Assembly: GCA_900549235.1 (NCBI GenBank)
Contig: URNT01000029.1
Location: 1-40,105, forward strand
Direction: 5' to 3'
DNA length: 40,105 nucleotides
DNA from: an uncultured Clostridium sp.
Lineage (GTDB): Bacteria; Bacillota; Clostridia; Lachnospirales; Lachnospiraceae
Below are positions 15,696-23,544 of this stretch, one piece after another. Below the pieces are notes generated by a model, which saw only the letters and a list, made by a program, of their open reading frames with translations, had not been told where the DNA came from and did not search any database. Numbering within the stretch: the first letter of the stretch is position 1; every line of letters begins with the position of its first letter. Made by a program: the position numbers and the translations under genes.

Positions 15696-16568
15696 TTAAA
15701 ACATTCCCCCAAGGCTCTCTAATGCTACATAGCAGATGATCGCCAGGTAAGTCAGCAAAAAGCACGCCAGCATGACAAAAGAAAACACCCGGATCTTAGG
15801 CGGGATCTTCTGGGCCTGTGCCTTTAACCGCTGCAGTTCGATCTGCTTGAAATCATGAGCCAGCATCTGAAAATATACCGAACTGTCATCTCCCCGCAGT
15901 ACACCAATGAGCCCCCTTACCACATCTGACAGCATAGGAGAATTGAGTCTTGCCTCAAACCGGGTAAGGGCTGCCTCATAGTTGGAGGACCGCATATCGG
16001 CTAACAGAATATCCAGCTCCCCAGTCAGAGCCGGTCCTGCATTTCCCTTAAAACGCTCCAGCATCCCGATCACATTGCGGCTAGCCTTTAACTCCTGTTC
16101 AATGGTTGCTACCATCCTTGGCAGTTCCCCTTCAATTTCCTCCCGTTTTGCCTTTAACTTCTCATCTGCTTTCTGCCCTTCCTTAAAATAAAGGAGCAAG
16201 GCTAACACCACGACCACGGGAACCAGAAGCGGCATCAGGATGGCACAGGGAATGACCGCCAAAAGAACCGTTCCTGCTTTTACCAGTGCATATGCCTGAT
16301 ATACCTCCGGGGTCAGATTCATGCCGCTGGCCTTAAGGACATTTCCCATCCGGCTCTTTTTATATTCATCCATTCGGATATAGTGAGACAGCCTGACTGC
16401 CAGAATCATAAAACAGGTTTCCAATGTCTTTGCACCTTTCCGCTCCTGTTTGGCCGTCCCAAGCATGGCCTTTGCCGCACCGATGGTCGGCAGGTGCAGG
16501 AGGGAAGCCGCCAGAAAGAAAAGTCCCAAAGCCAGAAACAATCCAAATAAAAACAGTAATCCTTCCAT
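15696..16568 (-). CDS. tadC: TadC-like type II secretion F-family membrane protein
   Basis: A 290-residue GspF/TadC-type inner-membrane platform protein for Tad pilus assembly. It has an N-terminal membrane segment (2-24), two central segments (about 98-130) and a C-terminal segment (about 262-285), with the long cytoplasmic helical region between (ELPRMVATIEQELKASRNV and LRGDDSSVYFQMLAHDF). AGGAGG, which contains the stop of the upstream tadB gene, precedes the ATG, so translation is coupled. It pairs with TadB to form the platform driven by the TadA/CpaF ATPase. Confidence 0.85.
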   Translation of the reverse strand: MEGLLFLFGLFLALGLFFLAASLLHLPTIGAAKAMLGTAKQERKGAKTLETCFMILAVRLSHYIRMDEYKKSRMGNVLKASGMNLTPEVYQAYALVKAGTVLLAVIPCAILMPLLVPVVVVLALLLYFKEGQKADEKLKAKREEIEGELPRMVATIEQELKASRNVIGMLERFKGNAGPALTGELDILLADMRSSNYEAALTRFEARLNSPMLSDVVRGLIGVLRGDDSSVYFQMLAHDFKQIELQRLKAQAQKIPPKIRVFSFVMLACFLLTYLAIICYVALESLGGMF

Positions 16569-16570
16569 GC

Positions 16571-17500
16571 CTACCTCCTGTATTCAATGGGGCGGGTGAG
16601 TTTTACCACAAACCCTGCAGATATAAAAATAGCAGCCGCTGTCACGGCCAGAATACACTGCCCCAGTGCGGTGTGCATCAGCACATCATACCAGTCCTGA
16701 TTTAGCAGATACATAAGCGGGATATTTCCAATGACAAACACCACCATGATCATAAATTCCTTTCTGGGTTCCGCGATCATGTATTCCAGCTCTGCATTCA
16801 CATTCCGCATATCGGACAGCTTTGCCACAATGGGTGTCAGCGTGGTCTTTAAGCTCCGGTCATGCTGGCAGTCGCTGACTGCGTCACACCATTCCCGAAA
16901 CACTTCATTGTCAATCCTTTCTCTCATGATCCGCAGGGCTTCCTGCACATCCGGATTTACCAGCTTGATCTGGATGAGAAAGTCCTGAAACACCCTGGAT
17001 ACCGGAGGATTTAAATAAGCCGTATTTTCCTCCACCGCTGTCACAATATCTTCTGTCCGCAGGTATGCTGTGGTAATCACGGATAACGCAGTTTCCAGTT
17101 CTGCCGACACATCTCTCTTATAGTGGTTTGCCGTCAGCTTCACATACCAAAACGGCAGAAACAAAAACCCTACTGCCATTACCGGAGCCAGGAAAAAATT
17201 CCCAAGCAGGATCGCAATCGATCCTCCCATGCAAAACAGTGCCAGGGCAGCCGCACACACCATGGAAAACCGGCTTCCTCTTCCGGTCATCTGAAGCACT
17301 GCCTGTGCCTCCTTCATCTCCCTTCGCAGAATTCCTTCTTTTTTTCTTCCAGATGATGCCTTAAGTTCTTCCCGAAGGCTCCGTCTGGGATTTAAGAAAA
17401 ACCCAAACAGGCTGTCCGTAAATTCCACCGGCCGGATGCCAAGCATCAAAAATACTCCTGCGATCATGCCTGCACAGGCTAACAACTGAATGGCTGTCAT
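16571..17500 (-). CDS. tadB: TadB-like type II secretion F-family membrane protein
   Basis: A 309-residue platform protein. Membrane segments are at about 3-22, 79-120 (two helices, with FFLAPVMAVGFLFLPFWYV) and near the C-terminus (about 247-300). The central cytoplasmic part includes LETALSVITTAYLRTEDIV and SLKTTLTPIVAKLSDMRNV, matching the GspF-like domain. The ATG at 17500 is one base after the stop of the ATPase gene and is served by AAGGAG inside it. The gene order ATPase, TadB, TadC is the standard tad order. Confidence 0.85.
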   Translation of the reverse strand: MTAIQLLACAGMIAGVFLMLGIRPVEFTDSLFGFFLNPRRSLREELKASSGRKKEGILRREMKEAQAVLQMTGRGSRFSMVCAAALALFCMGGSIAILLGNFFLAPVMAVGFLFLPFWYVKLTANHYKRDVSAELETALSVITTAYLRTEDIVTAVEENTAYLNPPVSRVFQDFLIQIKLVNPDVQEALRIMRERIDNEVFREWCDAVSDCQHDRSLKTTLTPIVAKLSDMRNVNAELEYMIAEPRKEFMIMVVFVIGNIPLMYLLNQDWYDVLMHTALGQCILAVTAAAIFISAGFVVKLTRPIEYRR

Positions 17501-17501
17501 C

Positions 17502-19133
17502 TTACTTCTCCTTTCCTTCCTCTGTAACGGCCAAAAGCCGGGACAGCTTCTCCTGGGGTATCCCATTCTCCATCAGCCTCCTTGCCAGACTCTCCGAGAT
17601 TGGATTGACCTGCCGGTGCTGCCCTATGATCACAAATTTCCCGTCCTCTATCCGATTCTCCGTAATCTGGTACTGGAACAAGGGTCGAAACTTTCTGGTA
17701 CCATCCGGCAAAATCTCACACTCCATGATCTCCATCAGGCGGCGTTCCTTATTTTCCAGCTGCTTGCAGAAAGCCACAATCGGGTATGCCTCCGTTACGA
17801 ACCCCATCAGGGTGTCGTCGCTCATATCCACTGCCCGCTTGCACAGGGATACCATACGGCGGTACGTTGCATCACAGCTCATGGAATGGATGGTTGTCAC
17901 AACCGCCACGCCGGTTCTGGCTGCTTCCTGTGCTGCATTCGCCTCCGGTCCCCGCATCTCACCCACTACAATAATATCCGGATTAAACCGCAGGGCCATG
18001 TCAAGGAGTGCAATCTGATCCACTCGCTGCCGTTCATTCTCGCTGTCACGGGTCAGGGTATGGATGACGGAATTGACGACCTTTCCCTCTTTTCTCCGTA
18101 CCAGGGCCAGCTCTCTGGAACCGTTCTCAATGCTGTAGATCCGCTTGCTGTCAGGAATCGTAGTCAAAAGCCAGCCAAGGAGTGTGGTTTTTCCGGAGCT
18201 GGTTGCTCCTGCCACACACACGGAAATGCCATACCGGATGCACTCCGATAAAAAGTCCAGCATCTGCCCGGTTGCCGTTCCACCTTTCACAAAGTCCTGT
18301 TTCTTCATACTCTGGGGATTGACAATTCGGATGGAAGCCGCCACCCCTACATCTTCATCCACAATCGGGGTCTTTAATACTGCAATCCGGATATTTTTGC
18401 TTAAATGTCCCAGCACACTGGGGCTGGCATCATCTAACACCATACCGGATACATGCAGCATCCGCCGCACCACATTGATGGCGTGTTCCGGACTGTCAAA
18501 GTGTTCTGTAAGCTTCTTTGTCACACCTCCCGAAAACTGTACCTCCACATCATCCCAGGCATTCACATCGATTTCCTCTATGCCTTCCCCGTAAATGTAC
18601 TTTGTAAGAAAACCAAACTCTGCCATCTCAGAATAAATAGCATCGATCAGCTCATCGGTGGTCTTTCCTGTCACCTGGATCCGGTGATCCTGGATGTACT
18701 TCCCGGCAAACCGGCGGATCTGAGCCTTAACTTCCTCATTTCCATCCGCAGTTACCAGACTGCTGTACTCTTTGGAAAGATAGGCCTGTACCTCCCGCAG
18801 CACCGAAGTAAAATCCCGGCTTGTATCCTCCGCTGCAAAGAACAGATCATGGGTGCGTAAGGACCGCCCTCCCGTCTTTTGAACATGGGAGGGTTCCGAT
18901 TCTTCTTCCTCTGGTTCTTCTGTTTTTTCTACTGCCCCATCCTCCCCTCCAAAGAAGTCTCTTGGACGATTTTCTTCTGTCTCATTTCCATCCTCCATAA
19001 TCTCCTCAAAGTCGGGATCCTCTTCTTTCCAGATCTCTGCCTGCAGGTGTCCGGAATTCTCATGGGGCTGTTCCTGAACACGCTCTGCAAAACCCGCTGA
19101 AAATGCGGCTTTGCTTCGTCTTTCCCCTAACAT
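17502..19133 (-). CDS. tadA: CpaF/TadA family secretion ATPase
   Basis: A 543-residue hexameric ATPase of the VirB11/CpaF type that energises Tad pilus assembly. Walker A is GATSSGKTT (309-317), the Asp/Glu box is near IYSIENGSRELAL (332-344), Walker B DIIVVGEMRG (386-395) and the His box VVTTIHS (411-417), so it looks catalytically complete. The N-terminal 100 residues are unusual: an acidic low-complexity region (36-82, many Glu and Asp) before the standard N-domain. The start overlaps the tadZ stop by a few bases, with AAGGAGG upstream. It could in principle serve the type IV secretion system too (VirB11-like), but the adjacent tadBC genes favour the Tad role. Confidence 0.9.
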   Translation of the reverse strand: MLGERRSKAAFSAGFAERVQEQPHENSGHLQAEIWKEEDPDFEEIMEDGNETEENRPRDFFGGEDGAVEKTEEPEEEESEPSHVQKTGGRSLRTHDLFFAAEDTSRDFTSVLREVQAYLSKEYSSLVTADGNEEVKAQIRRFAGKYIQDHRIQVTGKTTDELIDAIYSEMAEFGFLTKYIYGEGIEEIDVNAWDDVEVQFSGGVTKKLTEHFDSPEHAINVVRRMLHVSGMVLDDASPSVLGHLSKNIRIAVLKTPIVDEDVGVAASIRIVNPQSMKKQDFVKGGTATGQMLDFLSECIRYGISVCVAGATSSGKTTLLGWLLTTIPDSKRIYSIENGSRELALVRRKEGKVVNSVIHTLTRDSENERQRVDQIALLDMALRFNPDIIVVGEMRGPEANAAQEAARTGVAVVTTIHSMSCDATYRRMVSLCKRAVDMSDDTLMGFVTEAYPIVAFCKQLENKERRLMEIMECEILPDGTRKFRPLFQYQITENRIEDGKFVIIGQHRQVNPISESLARRLMENGIPQEKLSRLLAVTEEGKEK

Positions 19134-19939
19134 CCGAACACCTCCTTTGAAATGGCTTCTATGGATTTTCGGAATCCTCTGCTGTCTTTTAAGCCCAGTT
19201 CTTTTAGCAGATCCCCTTCCAGAACCTGTGCCTTTACCTCCTCCGAATGGGGGATCTGGAATGCCACGCTGCCTAACACCCGTTCAATATGCTCGCTGGC
19301 CTCATTGGGATAGACATTGCTGGCTACCTTATACTGCTTTTCCGCATCCCATTTGTTTTCCCGAAGGAGCGGAAGCTGGCTGGAGAGGTAACTGATGGAC
19401 TTCAGGTCACAGTTGACCAGACGCAGGACTGCATCCGCCTCCATCAGGGCAATCGCAGAAAGGATGTCATTGGCGATATAACTGCCGCAGTCAATGATGA
19501 TATACGGAGCAATGTTTCTCAAACACTGTAACAGTTCCTCCGCCTGTGTCCGCTCATAAGACGGGTAGGTATACTCATTTTCCCCTTTTCTCATGCCAAG
19601 GATCGTCAAATGGGAATGCCGCTTATGGGTAATGCAGTGATGGCGTACCAGGGATTCCCCCACATGGGCTGCCGCCAGAATGCTTCCCAGGGAATGTTCT
19701 TCTTCCAGATCTCCGGGCGGGCAGATACAGGGAAGCATTGGTGTATTCATATCACACAAAAGAAGAGCCACATCCCGCTTCTGCATGGCAAGCCTTGCCG
19801 CCAGTTTTACCGCCACTGTGGTCTTTCCGGAACCGGGGCTTCCCCAGACTGCCAGCATCTGGTTTTCATTCTCCGGCTCCCAGTCCGAAGAGTTGTCACG
19901 GTTCCCCCGGCTGAAAATACTGTTTTTCAGAAAATTCAA
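19127..19939 (-). CDS. tadZ: TadZ/CpaE-like P-loop ATPase
   Basis: A 270-residue ParA/MinD-superfamily protein. The P-loop is GSPGSGKTT (33-41), later come LLCDMNTPMLP and YIIIDCGSYIANDI (the Walker B-like segment), then LRLVNCDLKSISYL. The P-loop lacks the deviant Lys of classic ParA (KGGxGKT), and no CheY-like receiver domain is present, so it is shorter than most CpaE proteins. TadZ localises the Tad apparatus. The start is TTG with GGTGG eight bases upstream, five bases after the stop of the CpaB-like gene. The position between cpaB and cpaF is typical for tad loci. Confidence 0.8.
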   Translation of the reverse strand: MNFLKNSIFSRGNRDNSSDWEPENENQMLAVWGSPGSGKTTVAVKLAARLAMQKRDVALLLCDMNTPMLPCICPPGDLEEEHSLGSILAAAHVGESLVRHHCITHKRHSHLTILGMRKGENEYTYPSYERTQAEELLQCLRNIAPYIIIDCGSYIANDILSAIALMEADAVLRLVNCDLKSISYLSSQLPLLRENKWDAEKQYKVASNVYPNEASEHIERVLGSVAFQIPHSEEVKAQVLEGDLLKELGLKDSRGFRKSIEAISKEVFGC

Positions 19940-19942
19940 GGC

Positions 19943-20782
19943 TTATTCCACCCCACTTTCCTCGGTTTCTTCCAAAGCGGCCTCATTTGTTTCTTCTTTT
20001 GAAGATTCTGTCTGCTCTGTTTCTTGTGTGATCTCTCCTTCTTCCTTCTCTGGAGCATACAGTTCTTCCAACACCTGTTCCTGTGCCTCGATAAACTGTC
20101 CCGCACTTGCCGCATCCCCCCGGTACACTAAGGACAGGTGCAGCTTTCCATCTGCCTCCAGCTCTGCAAGCACCTTGGACTGTTCCGGTGTCACTAAAAG
20201 CGTTACTGTTCCCGGAAGTTCCCTGTCCGCCCCCTCTTCCAGTTCTTCCCCTGTATTGGCATCATAGCCGCTGTTTGCAGTTACTGCGATGACCTCCACA
20301 TACTGCAGTTCTGCCGGGATTACCGTCATGCCCTGCTTTTTATAATCCGGTGCGATGACAGAGACGATATCGCCGCTCTTAAGTTTGCCCGACAGACCAT
20401 TGGCAAACGCCTTGACCGTTACGGAAATCGCCTGCTTTTCTCCAGTCAGGTGATACAGATAGGCATTTTCCGCCGCTGGTTCCTCTGCAATCTTGGAGGC
20501 AAGAATGTAATCCCCTGGTGCCAGATCTGCCGATGCAAAGGTTCCAATCACCGTATCCAGCTGTTTTACTACATCCTCCGGCAGGTTATAACTGCCAACC
20601 TCCACGGTTTTTACCATATCGGCTGTGATCTCTTCCCCACTCCGAATGGGCTTGACCACACGGACGATCTCCTTCTTCTCACTCATGGTCTTTTGAAACA
20701 ATGGCGTGACCACAAAACAGATGATCAGGGACAGCACAATACAGATCACACCGATGACCGTCCGGTTCTTCAAAACTCGCAT
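19943..20782 (-). CDS. cpaB: CpaB/RcpC-like SAF-domain pilus assembly protein
   Basis: A 279-residue protein: N-terminal membrane anchor (about 9-29, VIGVICIVLSLIICFVVTP), an SAF domain (about 42-110, VVKPIRSGEEITADMV and GDYILASKIAEE), an RcpC-like region (ISVTVKAFANGLSGKLKSGD, TLLVTPEQSKVLAELEADG) and a 40-residue acidic tail rich in Glu and Thr. Such proteins stabilise the Tad complex outside the membrane. AGGAGG lies eight bases before the ATG. It begins 75 bases after the 31-residue peptide gene; a stem-loop lies in that gap. Confidence 0.85.
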   Translation of the reverse strand: MRVLKNRTVIGVICIVLSLIICFVVTPLFQKTMSEKKEIVRVVKPIRSGEEITADMVKTVEVGSYNLPEDVVKQLDTVIGTFASADLAPGDYILASKIAEEPAAENAYLYHLTGEKQAISVTVKAFANGLSGKLKSGDIVSVIAPDYKKQGMTVIPAELQYVEVIAVTANSGYDANTGEELEEGADRELPGTVTLLVTPEQSKVLAELEADGKLHLSLVYRGDAASAGQFIEAQEQVLEELYAPEKEEGEITQETEQTESSKEETNEAALEETEESGVE

Positions 20783-20824
20783 AGTTGTTCCTCCTGCTTT
20801 GATTTTTTCGTTTTTCTTTTTACT

Positions 20825-20847
20825 GGGCGGACAGTAAACATCCGCCC
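20825..20847 (-). repeat. Stem-loop between the prepilin peptidase pair and cpaB
   Basis: GGGCGGA (20825-20831) pairs with TCCGCCC (20841-20847) around a 9-base loop, just downstream of the 31-residue peptide gene on the minus strand. The transcript after it is A-rich rather than U-rich, so it is not a normal terminator; a processing or mRNA-stability element that sets pilin and peptidase levels apart from the rest is plausible. Confidence 0.5.
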
Positions 20848-20857
20848 GCCCCTTTTC

Positions 20858-20953
20858 TTACCAGCACCCGCTTCTTTTGCGGCAGAAAATTACAGCAGTT
20901 AACACCACAAGGGGTACAGCCGCACAAACGGCAATCCATCTTTTTTTCTTCAT
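20858..20953 (-). CDS. 31-residue single-pass membrane peptide
   Basis: A tiny ORF whose ATG (20953) overlaps the stop of the prepilin peptidase gene in ATGA, with GGAGG nine bases upstream. The product has a basic start (MKKKRW), one hydrophobic helix (about residues 7-23) and a basic Cys-containing tail (CRKRSGCW). The coupling, ribosome site and membrane-peptide composition argue that it is translated. It may be an accessory of the peptidase or of the CpaB-like protein; no family recognised. Confidence 0.5.
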   Translation of the reverse strand: MKKKRWIAVCAAVPLVVLTAVIFCRKRSGCW

Positions 20954-21411
20954 TGAATCCATCCTCCCATCTTCATACCATAAGCAGCCACAGCCCCTAC
21001 TGCCAGAAACGGTCCCACAGGAAAGGGGAGATTCCCTTCCTTTCCATGATGCCGTTCCCATAAGTGGACGGCTGCACCATACAAAACAAATCCGGTCAAC
21101 CCCAAACAGGAAGCTGTCAGACTGGCCGGAAGCCCAAGCACCAGCCCCATCGCCCCTGCAAGCTTTACATCTCCCCCACCGATTCCCTTTTCCTTCTCAC
21201 ACAAAAGTGCGACCAGCAGATAGGGAGCTGCCCCCAAGATCCCAAGCAGGTTTTTTGGAGAAAACTGCAAAACAGAAAGCAGGGCAATGCCTGCCTGAAG
21301 CCGGTCCGGAATAATCCGGTACCGCAAATCCCAGACAGACACTACAGCCAACAGCGAAACAAACAACACCACCTGTAATACCAAAGGAACCGGCACCCTG
21401 CCTGCGGCCAT
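20950..21411 (-). CDS. tadV: TadV/CpaA-like prepilin peptidase (A24)
   Basis: A 153-residue aspartic prepilin peptidase with several membrane segments. Both catalytic signatures are visible: VWDLRYRIIPDRL (first Asp, about residue 28) and GIGGGDVKLAGAMG (GxGD-type, second Asp). Like other CpaA/TadV proteins it lacks the N-methylation domain of bifunctional PilD. It presumably processes the DUF6133 and DUF4320 pilin-like proteins encoded nearby. The ATG at 21411 lies one base after the pilin stop; no clear ribosome site, so translation is probably coupled. A GTG 11 codons upstream is an alternative. Confidence 0.85.
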   Translation of the reverse strand: MAAGRVPVPLVLQVVLFVSLLAVVSVWDLRYRIIPDRLQAGIALLSVLQFSPKNLLGILGAAPYLLVALLCEKEKGIGGGDVKLAGAMGLVLGLPASLTASCLGLTGFVLYGAAVHLWERHHGKEGNLPFPVGPFLAVGAVAAYGMKMGGWIQ

Positions 21412-21412
21412 A

Positions 21413-21652
21413 TCAGCCACTGTAATCAAACATTTCCTGCACACGTCTTACCAGGGTCGGCAGGACGGTATCATTAAACAGGGCATAAAGTCCTGCCAAA
21501 AGCAAGGCTCCTAACACCACCGCAATCAGGATCTTGATGGCAGTGTCCACATATCCCTCACCGGATGTTTCCTTAAGCTTGTTTTTTACCTTCCAGGCGT
21601 GCATAACCATTGCGTTCCGATAATTTACCAACTGTTTCTTGATATTCTTCAT
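21413..21652 (-). CDS. DUF6133-like Flp-type pilin
   Basis: A 79-residue protein with a basic N-terminus, the motif SGEGYVD (about 30-36), a long hydrophobic helix (about 37-60, TAIKILIAVVLGALLLAGLY) and a short tail. It resembles DUF6133, a family in Firmicute conjugative elements. Size, helix and position directly before a prepilin peptidase fit a major pilin of the Tad type. After the first Gly of GEGYVD, an acidic residue falls at +5, similar to Flp pilins with Glu at +5. AAGGAGG is nine bases upstream. Confidence 0.8.
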   Translation of the reverse strand: MKNIKKQLVNYRNAMVMHAWKVKNKLKETSGEGYVDTAIKILIAVVLGALLLAGLYALFNDTVLPTLVRRVQEMFDYSG

Positions 21653-21698
21653 TCCTGTTTCCTCCTTGATTCTCTTTCTGTTCTTTTTCTGGTTTCCT

Positions 21699-22037
21699 TC
21701 ATAGACCCGCCATCTGCGGGCCTGCCTGTTCCTCCTGCGGGGCTGCCGTCTGTGGAGCTGCAGTCTGTGCCATGGTCAGTGCCTGCTCATAAGCTCCAAG
21801 CACTGCCTGATGCAGTTCCTTGCGAAATTCTGCTGTCACAGGAAAACAGATATCTTTATACCCATCCTGTGTCTTGCGGCTGGGCATGGATACAAACAGC
21901 CCATCCTTACCGCCCTCTACGATTTTGATTCCCCGGACGGCAAAACAACCGGCGATCGTGGCGGATGCAATGGCTCTGGTTCCTCCCTGTGACCCTGGCG
22001 GGTACATGGATGTGATCCGAACATCTAAGTTTGGCAT
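21699..22037 (-). CDS. spoVG: SpoVG-family RNA/DNA-binding regulator
   Basis: A 112-residue SpoVG homologue. The core (VRITSMYPPGSQGGTRAIAS, GCFAVRGIKIVEG, LFVSMPSRK, DICFPVTAEFRKELHQAVL) matches the whole family. SpoVG proteins bind nucleic acid and act as global post-transcriptional or transcriptional regulators. The last 25 residues are Gln/Ala/Pro-rich, an extra tail. AAGGAGG is ten bases upstream. Encoded just before the pilin gene in the ICE, it may regulate the element's own transcripts; that is inference. Confidence 0.88.
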   Translation of the reverse strand: MPNLDVRITSMYPPGSQGGTRAIASATIAGCFAVRGIKIVEGGKDGLFVSMPSRKTQDGYKDICFPVTAEFRKELHQAVLGAYEQALTMAQTAAPQTAAPQEEQAGPQMAGL

Positions 22038-22102
22038 ACGGATGTTTCCTCCTTTTTCTCTTTCTGTTCATAACATGGTCCTTTCTATATCTATTTCAGC
22101 AA

Positions 22103-22126
22103 AACAGGCTTCCATAGCTGCCTGTT
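22103..22126 (-). terminator. Weak terminator or attenuator hairpin after the YodL-like gene
   Basis: AACAGGC (22103-22109) pairs with GCCTGTT (22120-22126) across a 10-base loop; on the minus strand the stem ends in TTTTG. It overlaps the 3' end of the YodL-like gene and precedes spoVG. The short T-run suggests partial termination. Confidence 0.4.
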
Positions 22127-22685
22127 AATACTGCATAGTCGGGGTCTGTCCCTGATTCTGGCTCTTCCCAGAAAACTCTATTTCCTGGAAATCATAGCGG
22201 TCCACATAAAAAAAGGAACTCCCGGTTTCATCATAGAGTTCCAATACATCACTGATGGACAGCCCATGCCCGGTATATCTGGATGGCGGGTGATAGCGGA
22301 ATTTATCATACAGTTCTTCCAGGTCATTGGTGTCAGATGCCCCTTCATAGACTTTCATATAATGCTCCGGCTGGGGCGGGCCGTACTGATGAACCAGCAG
22401 GGCAAAGTCAATGAACTTCCTTTGGACATCCACATCCCCTTTCAGCTGCCAGACCCGCACATCTTTTAATCCCTGGGATATTTCCGGATCCACAGCCCCA
22501 GCTGTCAGCCGGTCGAAAATCCCGTCCTTCCACTGGATTTCCTGAATACTCGTTTGCTTTCTTAAAAAGCCCTCCAGCTCTGGTCCCTGAAACATCGGAT
22601 CCACTACGGCACAGCCTTTCATTACCCGCCCGGCCTGGTTTCCGTAATACAGGATGATCCCATTCTCAATCCGAATCTGCTTCAT
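22125..22685 (-). CDS. YodL-like domain protein
   Basis: A 186-residue soluble protein. Its C-terminal third (DLEELYDKFRYHPPSRYTGH, LSISDVLELYDETGSSFFYV, DRYDFQEI) matches the pattern of the YodL-like domain found in many ICE and phage proteins of Firmicutes, whose function is unknown. The N-terminal half is less conserved. GAGGG is seven bases before the ATG. The gene lies between a hypothetical and spoVG. Confidence 0.7.
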   Translation of the reverse strand: MKQIRIENGIILYYGNQAGRVMKGCAVVDPMFQGPELEGFLRKQTSIQEIQWKDGIFDRLTAGAVDPEISQGLKDVRVWQLKGDVDVQRKFIDFALLVHQYGPPQPEHYMKVYEGASDTNDLEELYDKFRYHPPSRYTGHGLSISDVLELYDETGSSFFYVDRYDFQEIEFSGKSQNQGQTPTMQY

Positions 22686-22701
22686 GTCTCATCCCTCTTT
22701 T

Positions 22702-23262
22702 CTAAGCCATCCGAATCCCCCCATGCCCTTGCGTCTGTCGAAACTCCTTCATGGTCTGTACATCCGGAAAGAGCATCTGTCCTTCCTGCATCTCTAAGAC
22801 GGCAAAGTCATCCCTGTCACAGATCATGATCCGGTGCTGATAGTCCTTCTGCATCATTACATACTCCCATGCCTCCTCCGGATCTGCCAGCCACACGCCT
22901 GCCGCATACCGGCCATCCGGCAGAAAACTGTAACCGGAATATTCCGGTGAATGTTCCCGAAGATCCTTTGCACCAAAAGGACGGATCTGGGACAGCTGAA
23001 GTCTGGCCGTTTCTCCCAGCAACTCCGGTTTCAGGATGCCGATCACATCCCGATGCCAGCACTTCCATACTTCTCCAGTAGACAGAGATACCAGCTGGGC
23101 AATGGAATGCCTTGGATTTTCCGTCCCCTGGACACCCGTGCAGAAAAAGAGCTGTCCCGGATGGTTCCCCGGCAGTGCCCTGGGAGCCAGGACAACCACC
23201 CGGCTTTTAAGAGAAACCTCCTCCCCTATCCCTACACAATCCTTTTTCGTAAACTCCTGCAT
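22702..23262 (-). CDS. Hypothetical ICE protein
   Basis: A 186-residue soluble protein, not recognised. It has no signal peptide or membrane segment. The first half is strand-rich (VVVLAPRALPGNHPGQLFFC) and includes SLSTGEVWKCWHRDVIG; the second half carries acidic and aromatic stretches (DPEEAWEYVMMQKDY). GGAGG is seven bases upstream of the ATG. It follows the AbrB pair by three bases, so it belongs to the same operon. Confidence 0.6.
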   Translation of the reverse strand: MQEFTKKDCVGIGEEVSLKSRVVVLAPRALPGNHPGQLFFCTGVQGTENPRHSIAQLVSLSTGEVWKCWHRDVIGILKPELLGETARLQLSQIRPFGAKDLREHSPEYSGYSFLPDGRYAAGVWLADPEEAWEYVMMQKDYQHRIMICDRDDFAVLEMQEGQMLFPDVQTMKEFRQTQGHGGIRMA

Positions 23263-23265
23263 GAT

Positions 23266-23544
23266 CTAATCCTCCTTTTTCTGAAGCAGGCTACTCAGTT
23301 CCCCGATCAATTCCAGCCGCAAGCTGTCCGGCATGGACTGAAACGCTGCACGGACGTAGGATTCCACTGCTTCCGGTGACTGGTCGCCTACTTCAATGAC
23401 ATGTACCTTCCGGACGGTTATCTTACCGTCTGTCATCCCCAGACAGACAATATCCCCGTAATCCATCTTTGCTGCATCCCGCATTGCCTTGGGGATCAGC
23501 ACACGCCCTTTTCCATCCATCAGCCGATAAACCGGTTTGCTCAT
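23266..23544 (-). CDS. AbrB/MazE/SpoVT-family transcription regulator
   Basis: A 92-residue protein with an N-terminal swapped-hairpin AbrB domain (VYRLMDGKGRVLIPKAMRD, then YGDIVCLGMTDGKITVRKV), which binds DNA as a dimer, and a helical C-terminal half. Its ATG overlaps the stop of the next AbrB-like gene upstream in ATGA, so the two are made together and may form heterodimers. Likely controls ICE promoters. Confidence 0.85.
   Translation of the reverse strand: MSKPVYRLMDGKGRVLIPKAMRDAAKMDYGDIVCLGMTDGKITVRKVHVIEVGDQSPEAVESYVRAAFQSMPDSLRLELIGELSSLLQKKED

Noticed and set aside
17490..18251. 253-residue plus-strand ORF opposite tadA
   Set aside because: Antisense to the conserved CpaF motor domain; no family features.
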